This document shows positions 49,693 through 58,896 of a stretch of 64,000 nt of DNA, piece by piece. Each line of letters opens with the position of its first letter. The first letter of the stretch is position 1. Source of the DNA: an uncultured Actinomycetes bacterium (GTDB lineage: Bacteria > Actinomycetota > Coriobacteriia > Coriobacteriales > Atopobiaceae); NCBI GenBank assembly GCA_900314645.1, contig OMWB01000007.1, positions 1-64,000 on the forward strand, in the 5' to 3' direction. Under the pieces are notes generated by a model. It saw nothing but the letters and a program-made list of their open reading frames with translations. It ran no database searches and was not told the origin of the DNA. The position numbers and the translations under genes are program-made.

Positions 49693-50370
49693 CTAGAGCC
49701 TCCCGCCAAGCCCCTGGCGGCCGAGTTCGCGCAGGCGTTCGACCATGGCCGCGTGATCTGGCGCGTTGAAGACGCAGCTTCCAGCGACGATGACGTTGGC
49801 GCCCGCCGCAACCACAGATTCGACGTTCGCGTCAGTAATGCCACCGTCAATCTCCACGAGTGGGCTCACGCCCCGCTCAAAACAGAGGGCCTGCAGCTGA
49901 CGCAGCTTGCGATACGCGGTCTCGATGAACTTCTGCCCACCAAAGCCCGGATTCACCGACATGATGAGCACCATGTCGACGTCCTCGATGATTGAGTCAA
50001 GCGCGACCACAGGGGTAGCTGGGTTCAGCACCACACCAGCGCGTGCCCCAGCCTCCTTGATGGCATACAGCGTGCGATGCGCGTGGCGCGCGGCCTCCAT
50101 GTGGAAGGTCACCATATCTGCGCCCGCCTTGACGTAGCGGACGGCCTCCGCGTCGGGATTGTCGATCATCAGGTGGACATCAAGCGGCACGTCAGTCGCG
50201 GAGGCAATCTGTGAGATGATGCCTGGGCCAAACGACAGGTTGGGGACGAAGCAGCCGTCCATGACGTCACAGTGGATGAAGTCGGCGTTGGCGATGCTCT
50301 CCAGCTCAGCCCCAAGGTGTAGGAAGTCAGCTCCGAGTATTGAGGGCGCTATCATCACATCTTCATGCAT
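49693..50370 (-). CDS. rpe: Ribulose-phosphate 3-epimerase
   Basis: 225 aa TIM barrel of the pentose phosphate pathway. APSILGADFLHLG, HCDVMDGCFVPNLS, DVHLMIDNPD, TFHMEA, MSVNPGFGGQKFI and EIDGGI carry the metal and phosphate ligands. Start chosen at 50370 because GGGGAG is eight bases upstream; ATG at 50376 is too close to it. Its 3' end is one base from the desulfurase start. Confidence 0.95.
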   Translation of the reverse strand: MHEDVMIAPSILGADFLHLGAELESIANADFIHCDVMDGCFVPNLSFGPGIISQIASATDVPLDVHLMIDNPDAEAVRYVKAGADMVTFHMEAARHAHRTLYAIKEAGARAGVVLNPATPVVALDSIIEDVDMVLIMSVNPGFGGQKFIETAYRKLRQLQALCFERGVSPLVEIDGGITDANVESVVAAGANVIVAGSCVFNAPDHAAMVERLRELGRQGLGGRL

Positions 50371-50474
50371 GGGCATCTCTCCCCTATTCTGTTAAGCGAA
50401 GCACTTGATGCACAGAACATGGTACCAAAGCCCGTGTGCAGCCCAGCGCACGGGCGCAAAACGCCATAGTCCTG

Positions 50475-51500
50475 TTATTGCTCCATTCCGTAGAACTCCT
50501 CGTGCGGACGACGGCCCAAGAGCCCGTCGATGGCCTCCTCGAGCCCTTGCGACTCGTAGAGCACCGCATGGACAGCCTCCGTGATGGGCGCCTCGACGCC
50601 AAGCTTATGCGCGAGCTCCCATACGGAGAGAGCGGCCTGTGCGCCCTCGACCACCATGCCGGTTCTCTGCTCGTAGCTAGCGAGCGATTCGCCTGACGCA
50701 AAAGCGATGCCAAACGCGCGGTTGCGCGAATGCCGCGATGTGCAGGTGACCACGAGGTCTCCCATGCCCGCCAACCCCATGCAGGTCAGCGGGTCACCGC
50801 CGCAGGCAGCTGCGATCCGGCCGATCTCAGCGAGTCCGCGCGTCATGAGCACGGCAAGCGTGTTGTCACCAGCGTCAAGGCCCATCGTCATGCCCGCCGC
50901 AATGGCGATGACGTTCTTCGCGGCGCCGCACACCTCAACGCCCACGAGGTCGCTCGTGGCATAGGCGCGAAACGCAGTACTGACGAACAAACGCTGGAAA
51001 CGCTCGGCAATAGCCTCGTCAGAGGCGGCTATGACAGCGGCAGAGACCTTGCCCTCGGCAATCTCCTCCGCATGGTTGGGGCCAGAGAGGGCGGCGATGC
51101 GCGCGTTGTTGCCCAACACCTCGCCCACGAGGTCAACCATCAGAAGGCCGGTGCCTGGCTCGATGCCCTTGGTCAGCACGAGCATCGGGAGGTTTGGATC
51201 AACGTACGGACGTGCCTGCACACAGGTGCTTCGAAGGAAGGCAGAGGGTACGGCCCATACCGCCTCGGTTGCCCCGGCAAAGGCCTCCTCCAGCGAAGAC
51301 GTCGCACGCACGTTATGCGGGAGCTGCAGATTTGGCAAGTGCTGGGGATTACGATGCGTCTCGCAGATGCCCTGCGCCACACTCTCGCGGCGCGCATAGA
51401 GCATCACCTCGTCGACATGCGGTGCCAGAAGGCCGCAGGCAGCCGTTCCCCATGTGCCCGAGCCGATGACGGCAATCTTGTGCGACACGCTACTCTCCAT
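50475..51500 (-). CDS. gpsA: Glycerol-3-phosphate dehydrogenase [NAD(P)+]
   Basis: 341 aa. N-terminal NAD motif IAVIGSGTWGTAACGLL; ALSGPNHAEEIAEG; catalytic Lys in CGAAKNVIAIAAGM (about 201); GLAGMGDLVVTCTS. Makes glycerol-3-phosphate for lipids, and it is next to plsY, which uses it. It overlaps plsY by 11 bases. Start at 51500 is MESSVSHK. Confidence 0.95.
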   Translation of the reverse strand: MESSVSHKIAVIGSGTWGTAACGLLAPHVDEVMLYARRESVAQGICETHRNPQHLPNLQLPHNVRATSSLEEAFAGATEAVWAVPSAFLRSTCVQARPYVDPNLPMLVLTKGIEPGTGLLMVDLVGEVLGNNARIAALSGPNHAEEIAEGKVSAAVIAASDEAIAERFQRLFVSTAFRAYATSDLVGVEVCGAAKNVIAIAAGMTMGLDAGDNTLAVLMTRGLAEIGRIAAACGGDPLTCMGLAGMGDLVVTCTSRHSRNRAFGIAFASGESLASYEQRTGMVVEGAQAALSVWELAHKLGVEAPITEAVHAVLYESQGLEEAIDGLLGRRPHEEFYGMEQ

Positions 51501-52197
51501 CCCGGCGCTGGGTAGGTGCGACGCGACGACGCCGACCCTTACCGTCACCCGACTTCACGCTGAAGCGGTTCTCTTCACCATGGAGGAGCTTCACGACGTT
51601 GCCACGATGCGCCCAGACCACTACCGCGCTGGCTATGCAGATGGGCGCCGCGGCCCAAGGCGTGAAATGCCACAGGAAGAGGGCCTGCACGGGCATCAGG
51701 ATGGCTGCCGCGAGCGAGCCAGCCGAGACATAGCGCGTAGGAAGCGCAAGCACGACGAAGCACGCCAGCAGCACAAGCGCCATCGGCCAGTGCAGCGCGA
51801 GCGCCGCGCCAAAGCCCACGGAGATGCCCTTCCCGCCATGGAAGCCCAGATACGGGCTAAACACGTGGCCGAGCACGCAGCACGCATACACGAGCGTCAA
51901 TGCCGCAAACCCAGGCGCCGTGACATCAAACGACATGCCTTCCGGCAGCACCAGCCCCATGAGTAGGCGGCTCACCGCCACGCTGAGCGTTCCCTTGCCC
52001 ACATCGCACGCAAACGTGAGCGCAGCCGCAGAGCCTCCAGCGGAGCGGGCCACGTTCGTCATGCCGATGTTGCCAGAGCCCACCTCGCGCACGTCCACGC
52101 CACTCATGCGCTGCGCAATGATGAGCCCAAACGGAACGCCACACAGGGCAAATGACCCGACCAGACACGCAGCAAGCATTACAAGGAAGGCATCCAT
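51490..52197 (-). CDS. plsY: Glycerol-3-phosphate acyltransferase PlsY
   Basis: 235 aa with about five membrane helices. VGSFALCGVPFGLIIAQRM, GSGNIGMTNVARSAG (about 42-56) and FHGGKGISVGFGA (about 115-127) are the three signature loops. It uses acyl phosphate to acylate glycerol-3-phosphate. The C-terminus is basic and longer than usual (about 30 residues, ends GRRRRVAPTQRRDGE). It follows der by one base. Confidence 0.93.
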   Translation of the reverse strand: MDAFLVMLAACLVGSFALCGVPFGLIIAQRMSGVDVREVGSGNIGMTNVARSAGGSAAALTFACDVGKGTLSVAVSRLLMGLVLPEGMSFDVTAPGFAALTLVYACCVLGHVFSPYLGFHGGKGISVGFGAALALHWPMALVLLACFVVLALPTRYVSAGSLAAAILMPVQALFLWHFTPWAAAPICIASAVVVWAHRGNVVKLLHGEENRFSVKSGDGKGRRRRVAPTQRRDGE

Positions 52198-52198
52198 C

Positions 52199-53524
52199 CT
52201 AGTCCTCCGACTTCTTACGGAACTTCAGCCTGACGGGTGTGCCAGAGAGGTCGAAGTTCTCACGCAGGCGGTTTTCCAGATAGCGTTCGTAGTTGTCGTT
52301 CACAAGATCCGGCGCATTGCACCAGAAGGTGAAGACGGGCGGCTTGGTCCCCGTCTGGGCACCGTAGTTCACCTTGAGACGACGCCCCTTGTCCGTGACG
52401 GTATAGCCCGACTCACGCAGCTGGGTGAGCAGCTGGTTGAGCTTCGGCGTGGGGATCTGCTGCGCGTGGTTCTCGGCCACACGTACCGCTGCCTCGAGCA
52501 CCTTGTCCACCGCGCGACCCGTGAGGGCACTCACGTTGATCGTCGGAGCCCACGGGGCGAAGCCCATGCGTTGCGCGAGCGACTGGGCCACGTCGTTGCG
52601 CTGCTCCTCGGTGGTGATGAGGTCCCACTTGTTGAGCAGGATGACCAGGGCGCAGCCACGGTCAACTGCCATGCCCACAAGCTTCTGGTCCTGCTCAGTG
52701 ACTCCCACCGATGCGTCAACAACCAGGAGGCACACGTCGGCACGGTCCATGGCCTCAAGGCCGCGCACGAGGCTGTAGTACTCGACGTCCTCGTGCACCT
52801 GCGTCTTCTTGCGCATGCCGGCCGTGTCGACCAGACGGAAGCGCTGACCCTTCCACTCGATCATGGTATCGATGGCGTCGCGCGTGGTTCCGGCCACGTC
52901 GCTCACGATGGAACGGTTGCGCTTGGCGAGGCGGTTGGCCAAAGACGACTTGCCCACGTTGGGTCGCCCGATGATGGCGACGTTGAGGGCGTCGTCATCA
53001 GGCTCGTCCTCCTCGCCCGTGTCGGGCGGGAAGGCCGCCACCACGTCATCCAACAGGTCTCCGGTGCCGTGGCCGTGGCCTGCGCTGATGGCACGCGGCT
53101 CGCCTACACCCAAGGACCAGAAGTCCCAGAGCGCCGTCTCGTTCTCGGGGTTGTCGAGCTTGTTGACGCAGAGGAACGCGGGCTTGTCGGCCTTGCGCAC
53201 GACACGTGCGACCTCCTCGTCCTCGTCGGTAACGCCCACGGTGCCGTCCACCACAAAGATGATGACGTCGGCCTCGTCGCAGGCCGCAAGCGCCTGCTCG
53301 CGGATGCGCGGCGCGAAGACATCCTTCGACTTGATGGACTCGATGCCACCGGTATCGATCAACACAAACTCACGGCCGTTCCAGTCGGTCGTGTGATACG
53401 AGCGGTCGCGCGTGACGCCACGCGACTCATGCACAATCGCGTCGCGAGACTCCGCAAGGCGATTGACGAGCGTGGACTTGCCTACGTTGGGGCGTCCCAC
53501 GACCGCGACAATTGGTTTGGACAT
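52199..53524 (-). CDS. der: GTPase Der
   Basis: 441 aa with two GTPase domains (GRPNVGKSTL at about 10 and GRPNVGKSSL at about 187; NKLD and NKWD motifs) and a KH-like C-terminal domain. It acts in 50S ribosome assembly. It is first gene of the der-plsY-gpsA-rpe run. The upstream neighbour is not a same-strand gene but the plus-strand SIR2 gene. Confidence 0.95.
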   Translation of the reverse strand: MSKPIVAVVGRPNVGKSTLVNRLAESRDAIVHESRGVTRDRSYHTTDWNGREFVLIDTGGIESIKSKDVFAPRIREQALAACDEADVIIFVVDGTVGVTDEDEEVARVVRKADKPAFLCVNKLDNPENETALWDFWSLGVGEPRAISAGHGHGTGDLLDDVVAAFPPDTGEEDEPDDDALNVAIIGRPNVGKSSLANRLAKRNRSIVSDVAGTTRDAIDTMIEWKGQRFRLVDTAGMRKKTQVHEDVEYYSLVRGLEAMDRADVCLLVVDASVGVTEQDQKLVGMAVDRGCALVILLNKWDLITTEEQRNDVAQSLAQRMGFAPWAPTINVSALTGRAVDKVLEAAVRVAENHAQQIPTPKLNQLLTQLRESGYTVTDKGRRLKVNYGAQTGTKPPVFTFWCNAPDLVNDNYERYLENRLRENFDLSGTPVRLKFRKKSED

Positions 53525-53617
53525 ACAACTCCTCCTGCATAGAAAACATGAGTAATCATTTTACCATGCCGACGTGCGCTAGCATGGTGGTGAGCAACGC
53601 GTGACAACGAGGTGAAC

Positions 53618-55039
53618 ATGCGGATACACGGTGTCGAGATTCCAGACGTTCTGACGAAGGCCATCGAAGAGGACCGGCTTGTGGTGTTTGCCGGTGCGGG
53701 CGTCTCCATGCAGCCGCCCCATCCCCTTCCAGACTTCACGGAGCTGGTGCGGGAGCTCGTGGCGAGCGTGAAGCCTGCCCCAGGCGTGGCACAGCGCCGC
53801 GGCAACGAGCGCTACGAGTCCTACCTTGGGCGCATTGGCGACACGGCGCGCGTCAAGCACGCGTGCGCCGAGGTGATGAGTCCTGGCGCGTACTCCACGC
53901 TACACGCGAACATCCTCAAGCTCTTTGACGGCGGCGTGCTGCGCGTCGTCACGACCAACTACGACCTGCGGTTCGAGGCGGCGGCGCACGATCTGGGCAT
54001 GACGCTGCGCTCGTTCTCCTCCCCGGCGCTCCCCTTGGGAAACGACATCAAGGGCATCGTCCACCTGCATGGAGACGTCTCACATCCCGATGAGATGATC
54101 GTCGTCGACTCCGACTATGGCAGCGCCTACGTCTCCGACGGATGGGTGGCCCGCTTCCTGGTGAAGATGTTCTCGCGCTACGTGGTGCTCTTTGTGGGCT
54201 ACAGCCTGAGCGACGTCCCCGTGCAGTACCTCGTGCGATCCATCTCGACAGAGCTGCAGGACCGCGTCTTTGTGCTTGAGACCGAGCCCAACGACTTCTC
54301 CAAGTGGCGGCAGCGCGGCATCACCCCCATTCCCTTTGCCGCCTACGATCAGCTGCCCGATCTCTTCGACGAGTGGCAGCGGCGCGTGCTGCGCACGCCC
54401 GAACAGCGCATCGCGGCGGTCAGCCGCATCGCGGCAACGCGCCAGAAGCTCACCGACTATGACAGCGAGACCCTCCACAAGGCCTTTGGCTCTGCGGACC
54501 TGGCCATGCAGGAGCGCTACGCATGGGCCTTTGTTGATGCGGCATGTGGGTTCGAGTGTCTGTCCATGCTCGTCGACCTTGGGTATGGCTCCTTCCTGCT
54601 TGAGGAAGAGAACCATCCACGTGACGAGGTCTTTCGCCAGTGGGCAGCGCGCGCGTTTGCGACCACACGCTACCGCGAGCTGGTCCTGCTTGCCGAGGAG
54701 GCGCATCGTCCCCTCTGCGGACGCTTCCAGTTACTCGTCATGCAGGAGCTTGCGCGTGGCGACGCTGATGACGAATGCCTTGCCTTCTGGGCCGCATTCC
54801 TGGATTCACGTGCGATGGGCGCCGCTGGGCTTGCGATGGACACGTTGCTGCAGGTCATTGCACACTGCGACAACCCCGAGACGGCTCGCGCCTACATCGC
54901 AAAGGCATACTCCACCCATGCGGCGCTGCGCAGAAATGCGGATGGCACGATTCCCAAAGAGCCTTACATTCGCTACGACATTGACCCTAAGCGCGACTCG
55001 GGTGAGCTGCAACGCTCCCTTTCCGCCCTTACCCTCTAA
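53618..55039 (+). CDS. SIR2-domain protein, possible phage-defence effector
   Basis: 473 aa. The N-terminal half is a SIR2-like NAD domain: VVFAGAGVSMQPPHPLPDF (about 24-42), TTNYDLRFE (about 113), HLHGDVSHPDEMIVVDSDYG (about 150-169), FVGYSLSDVPVQYLV (about 195). The catalytic N and H are in place. The C-terminal 220 residues are helical without a name. Such SIR2 domains in phage-defence proteins hydrolyse NAD+ upon infection. It is the only plus-strand gene among the minus-strand housekeeping genes, between der and DUF512. The start at 53618 follows ACGAGGTGAAC. No second gene accompanies it. A metabolic role remains possible. Confidence 0.82.
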   Translation: MRIHGVEIPDVLTKAIEEDRLVVFAGAGVSMQPPHPLPDFTELVRELVASVKPAPGVAQRRGNERYESYLGRIGDTARVKHACAEVMSPGAYSTLHANILKLFDGGVLRVVTTNYDLRFEAAAHDLGMTLRSFSSPALPLGNDIKGIVHLHGDVSHPDEMIVVDSDYGSAYVSDGWVARFLVKMFSRYVVLFVGYSLSDVPVQYLVRSISTELQDRVFVLETEPNDFSKWRQRGITPIPFAAYDQLPDLFDEWQRRVLRTPEQRIAAVSRIAATRQKLTDYDSETLHKAFGSADLAMQERYAWAFVDAACGFECLSMLVDLGYGSFLLEEENHPRDEVFRQWAARAFATTRYRELVLLAEEAHRPLCGRFQLLVMQELARGDADDECLAFWAAFLDSRAMGAAGLAMDTLLQVIAHCDNPETARAYIAKAYSTHAALRRNADGTIPKEPYIRYDIDPKRDSGELQRSLSALTL

Positions 55040-55072
55040 GGTAAGGACTGTCATCCAGCGCTGAATCCCTTT

Positions 55073-56485
55073 TCACGAAGCGACGTGGGTCTGCAAGGCG
55101 TCAAGCAGGTCCTGCGGGCTGGTCTGCGCAACGAGGACGGTTGCGCCGCGGGCTTGCAGCTCCCGTACGATGTGTCCTTGTGTGTCGCCGTCGAGCGTCA
55201 CGTGGTCAAAGTTGAACATGACCTCGGGAAGCACCACCACCGTGTTGGTGAGGTCCTCGTCGAGCTGGGCAAGCAGGTCGCAGCTCACGATGAGGCCCGT
55301 CACGTTGACGTCACCACCGTAGTAATCGTTATGGATGGCAACCGGGATGACGTTGAGCTCGTCTGTGCTGAGCGCCGCTTTCCATGCGGAGCAGAACTCG
55401 CCGATGACTCCCTCGGCCGCCTCACCACACACGAAGAGCACACGCGCGTTACCAGCGGCCAGCGCCTCGGCAACAAGCCGCAGGTCTTCCTGCCTGTGCT
55501 CGCACACCTCGTGCGCATCGTCGAGAAAGCTCCGCAGCATGCCGATACCGTCATAGAACTGTGGGTAGCCATCGTACGTCTCCGCAGCGGGGATTGGCAG
55601 GTCCGCGTCCAGGTAGAACTCGTCCGAGAGTTGGAATCGCGTGATCCCGAGCCTCTCCCGAGCGCGACGCTGATAGGGCTCCAGCAGCTTCACAACCGCA
55701 CGCGACGCCTCTTGGTCCTCCGAGAACGATGAAGAGAAGCGCTTGGAATAGCGCGTGTAGCCCATGGGCACGAGTGCGAGCGACGTGAACGACGGATGCG
55801 CCTCAACCCAGTCGAGCGTGCGATGAAGCTCCTCCCCATCGTTGATGCCCGCACACAGCACGATCTGGCCGTGGACCTCGATGCCAGCGTCGAGCAGTCT
55901 CTCCAGCACGTCGATGCCTCGCTGGGCATGCCGTCCGATCAGCGACCGCCTTACCTCGGGCGATATGGCATGCAAAGAAACGTTCATGGGCTCGAGGCGG
56001 CACTCGATGATGCGCTCGACCTCCTCGTCCGACACGTTCGTGAGCGTGACGAAGTTGCCCTGCAAGAACGACAGGCGATAGTCGTCGTCGCGCAGTGAGA
56101 GCGATGCGCGCGCATCCTCAGGAAGCATGGCCATGAAGCAGAACTGGCACGCGTTCACACAGGTTCGGATGCCATCGAAGAGCACATCCGTGAAGTCGAC
56201 GCCCCAGTCCTGGCCCGCCTCGCGCTCGAGCACGCACTCGTAAACCTCGTCGTCTTCTGGCACGTACACGTTAAGCTCGGCAACGCGGCCATCGGCCTCC
56301 CACCGCCAGTCGATGATGTCACGCAACTCCACCCCGTTGACCGTCAGGATGCGCATGCCCTCCTCGAGGCCAGCCTCCCATGCAGGGCTACCGTCCTCCA
56401 CATGGCTGATCCAGGCGCCGTCCGCCTGTTCACGCGTGGACGCGTAGTCTGCACGCTTCGTCTCTTTCGTAGGGCTCGCTGCCAT
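55073..56485 (-). CDS. Radical-SAM DUF512 protein with PDZ-like domain
   Basis: 470 aa. A PDZ-like domain at about 30-90 (GSPAWEAGLEEGMRILTVNG), then the radical-SAM motif CVNACQFCF (about 105-113), and the DUF512 domain (about 270-470). In many Gram-positive genomes a DUF512 gene is next to der. Here the order would fit if the SIR2 gene were absent. Reaction is unknown. Confidence 0.9.
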   Translation of the reverse strand: MAASPTKETKRADYASTREQADGAWISHVEDGSPAWEAGLEEGMRILTVNGVELRDIIDWRWEADGRVAELNVYVPEDDEVYECVLEREAGQDWGVDFTDVLFDGIRTCVNACQFCFMAMLPEDARASLSLRDDDYRLSFLQGNFVTLTNVSDEEVERIIECRLEPMNVSLHAISPEVRRSLIGRHAQRGIDVLERLLDAGIEVHGQIVLCAGINDGEELHRTLDWVEAHPSFTSLALVPMGYTRYSKRFSSSFSEDQEASRAVVKLLEPYQRRARERLGITRFQLSDEFYLDADLPIPAAETYDGYPQFYDGIGMLRSFLDDAHEVCEHRQEDLRLVAEALAAGNARVLFVCGEAAEGVIGEFCSAWKAALSTDELNVIPVAIHNDYYGGDVNVTGLIVSCDLLAQLDEDLTNTVVVLPEVMFNFDHVTLDGDTQGHIVRELQARGATVLVAQTSPQDLLDALQTHVAS

Positions 56486-56511
56486 CTGGGGTTGCCGCTC
56501 GTCAAGCTGCC

Positions 56512-57372
56512 TCAGCAGGCGCCCGTCAAGGCGCCAAGCGCCTCTACGACCTCGTCAATCTGCGAGCGCGGCGTCGAGGCACCGGCCGTGACGCCCACAA
56601 GCTGCGCCCCCTCAAACCACGCACGTTCCAACTCGTCCGCACGCTCGATGTGGTGCGTCGACGCACAGACGTCAGCGCAGATCTGCGCCAGATGCGTGGT
56701 ATTGGCGGAACTGCGCCCACCGATGACCACCATCACGTCAGCTCGAGCCGCGAGCTCCGCGGCGGCACTCTGGCGCTCACTCGTTGCCGAGCAGATGGTG
56801 TTGAGCACGCGCACCTCATCCGCACGGCCCAGGAGCGCAACAACGACCTCATCCAGCACGGACTTGGCCATGGTGGTCTGCACAACTACGCCCACGCGCT
56901 TTCCAACCTCAACCGAGGCCAGATCGGCACCACTGCCGATCACGAGCGCCTCGGGCGCATGACCCAGCGTGCCCTCCACCTCGGGATGTCCCGCCTCTCC
57001 CACGATGATTGGCTGGTAGCCATCTTTGGCCAGACGTTCGATGGCACGGTGCACCTTCTTCACGAAGGGGCACGTGGCGTCAAGCACCGCCGCACCGCTC
57101 TTACGCGCGGCAGCCTCAACCGCCGGCGTCACGCCGTGCGTGCGCAGAAGCAGCGTGGCACCTCTGCCCACAGCAGGGTCATCCACTACCGTGACACCCT
57201 CAGCCTCAAGCTCTGACACCACCACGGGGTTATGGATGAGCGGCCCAAGGGTATGCACGGGGCCTTCCGCGTCGCGTGCGGCGTCAATTGCCAACTGCAG
57301 CGCACGCTCGACGCCGTAGCAGGCGCCCGCCTCTCGGGCAACTTCAATCGTTGTCATGCGATCACCCACCAT
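56512..57372 (-). CDS. ispH: 4-hydroxy-3-methylbut-2-enyl diphosphate reductase
   Basis: 286 aa. The three conserved [4Fe-4S] cysteines are in AGACYGVERALQ (about 18), DATCPFVKKVH (about 96) and LNTICSATSERQ (about 193). It makes IPP and DMAPP at the end of the MEP pathway. Start at 57372 is backed by GAGGGAG seven bases upstream; ATG at 57357 is an alternative. Confidence 0.95.
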   Translation of the reverse strand: MVGDRMTTIEVAREAGACYGVERALQLAIDAARDAEGPVHTLGPLIHNPVVVSELEAEGVTVVDDPAVGRGATLLLRTHGVTPAVEAAARKSGAAVLDATCPFVKKVHRAIERLAKDGYQPIIVGEAGHPEVEGTLGHAPEALVIGSGADLASVEVGKRVGVVVQTTMAKSVLDEVVVALLGRADEVRVLNTICSATSERQSAAAELAARADVMVVIGGRSSANTTHLAQICADVCASTHHIERADELERAWFEGAQLVGVTAGASTPRSQIDEVVEALGALTGAC

Positions 57373-57395
57373 AGCCAGACTCCCTCGTGTGGCTC

Positions 57396-58121
57396 CTACA
57401 CCTTTCCAGGATGCTCCGCCCGAAGCTCGTCACGCAACGCATAGACGCGCTCCATAGCCACGCGCTCCATCTCCTCGCATTGCGCCTTGCGGCCGGTCGC
57501 CGTCATCTCGGAGAACTCGATGCAGTCGCCAGCCTTCAGGTACACGCGCCAAAACAGACGCTTGAAGGGCGTACCCTGCACCGTAATCTGCCTGGCGCCC
57601 ACCACCGCCGTGGGCTGCACGGGCGCCTTGCCCATGCGGGCCATGAGGGCAAAGCCTCCATGGATCTCTACTGGCTGGTCGTCCGTACGGATGCGCGTGC
57701 CTTCGGGGTACACGAGCACGCATTCCCCACGCTTCAGGGCACGTTCGACGCGGCGTACACACTTGATGTCTGCCGTGCCACGCTCCACGGGGATGGCGCC
57801 GATGCGCGAGAAGAACCACTTGGCCAGCGGCACCTTGTCAAACTCGCTCTTGTAGATGGGGCGGCACGGAATGCCGTGGAACCACAGGGAGATGAGCGTC
57901 ACCACCGGCTCGTGCATCGACACGTGGTTACCCACGATGACGCGGGCGCGTTTGTCATCCCACAGCTTCTCGCTGTTCTCAAAGGACCACGGCCAAAACA
58001 CCTTCGTGAAGGCGCCCACCACACAGGCCGCAAACGCAAGCAACGCCCTCGCAGGCAGTGGGAACTCCGCGATTGGGGACTCGTAATAGTCGTCATAGGT
58101 ATTGCCAGCAAATGCGCGCAT
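57396..58121 (-). CDS. plsC: 1-acyl-glycerol-3-phosphate acyltransferase
   Basis: 241 aa. A membrane helix near 27-47, then the acyltransferase motif VGNHVSMHEPVVTL (about 82-95), with Glu where the usual NHxSxxD has Asp, and YPEGTRIR (about 158). It is in the PlsC family and makes phosphatidic acid. It lies between ispH and cmk; the three are probably one transcript. Confidence 0.9.
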   Translation of the reverse strand: MRAFAGNTYDDYYESPIAEFPLPARALLAFAACVVGAFTKVFWPWSFENSEKLWDDKRARVIVGNHVSMHEPVVTLISLWFHGIPCRPIYKSEFDKVPLAKWFFSRIGAIPVERGTADIKCVRRVERALKRGECVLVYPEGTRIRTDDQPVEIHGGFALMARMGKAPVQPTAVVGARQITVQGTPFKRLFWRVYLKAGDCIEFSEMTATGRKAQCEEMERVAMERVYALRDELRAEHPGKV

Positions 58122-58123
58122 CG

Positions 58124-58810
58124 TTAGCGAGCCTCCTCCATCATCTTCACGATAAGGCCGACGACCTCGTCAACGGTCTTGTCGGACGAGTCGATGTGCA
58201 CGGCATCCTCGGCCGGCTTAAGCGGAGAGGCGGCACGTGTCGAGTCCGCCTGGTCACGGCGGACGAGGTCAGCCATGATCTCTGCCACGGCGTTCTCGTC
58301 GGCCGTTGCCGTCGCGTCCTTTGCGGCATCGCCGCCATCGCGCTGCACCGCGCGACGCAGCGCACGGGCCGCCGGATCTGCCGTCAGGAACACCTTGACC
58401 TCAGCGTCCGGGAAGACCACGGTGCCGATGTCGCGTCCCTCCGCCACGACGTCGCCCTGCTCGCCAATGGCGCGCTGCTGCAGGACCATAGCCTCGCGGA
58501 CAGCCGGGTTGGCGGACACGGGAGTCACGGCCTTGTCAATCTCGGGTGTACGGATGGCGTCCGTGACGTCCTGCCCGTCGAGCAGGACCGTCTGGCGCTC
58601 CTCTCCCGGGACGAAGCTGATTCTGATCTCACGCGCGACGGCAGCGACGGCCTCGGAGTCGTCGAGCGCCACGCCCCGCTGCACGCAGGCCAGCGCGGCA
58701 GAGCGATACATCGCACCGGTGTCAAGCAGCGTGAACCCGCAGCGTTTGGCGATGGCCTTCGCAACCGTGGACTTTCCCGAACCAGCCGGTCCGTCGATGG
58801 CAACCTTCAT
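58124..58810 (-). CDS. cmk: Cytidylate kinase
   Basis: 228 aa. The P-loop is VAIDGPAGSGKSTVAKAI (about 3-20), then GFTLLDTGAMYR and VVAEGRDIGTVVFPDAEVK. It phosphorylates CMP and dCMP. Start at 58810 follows GAGGAGGATCGC; upstream codons have no site. It ends two bases before plsC. Confidence 0.95.
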   Translation of the reverse strand: MKVAIDGPAGSGKSTVAKAIAKRCGFTLLDTGAMYRSAALACVQRGVALDDSEAVAAVAREIRISFVPGEERQTVLLDGQDVTDAIRTPEIDKAVTPVSANPAVREAMVLQQRAIGEQGDVVAEGRDIGTVVFPDAEVKVFLTADPAARALRRAVQRDGGDAAKDATATADENAVAEIMADLVRRDQADSTRAASPLKPAEDAVHIDSSDKTVDEVVGLIVKMMEEAR

Positions 58811-58896
58811 GCGATCCTCCTCAGGTAGAAGCCTTAGGTTCAGTGTACCCCACCCCACTCGGGCTGGGCTTTGGCTCGAAGCAACGTTTCAGCCAA

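Noticed and set aside
51824..53542. 572-codon plus-strand frame opposite der and plsY
   Set aside because: Der and plsY are unmistakable; the frame spans two genes and a gene boundary, as shadows do.
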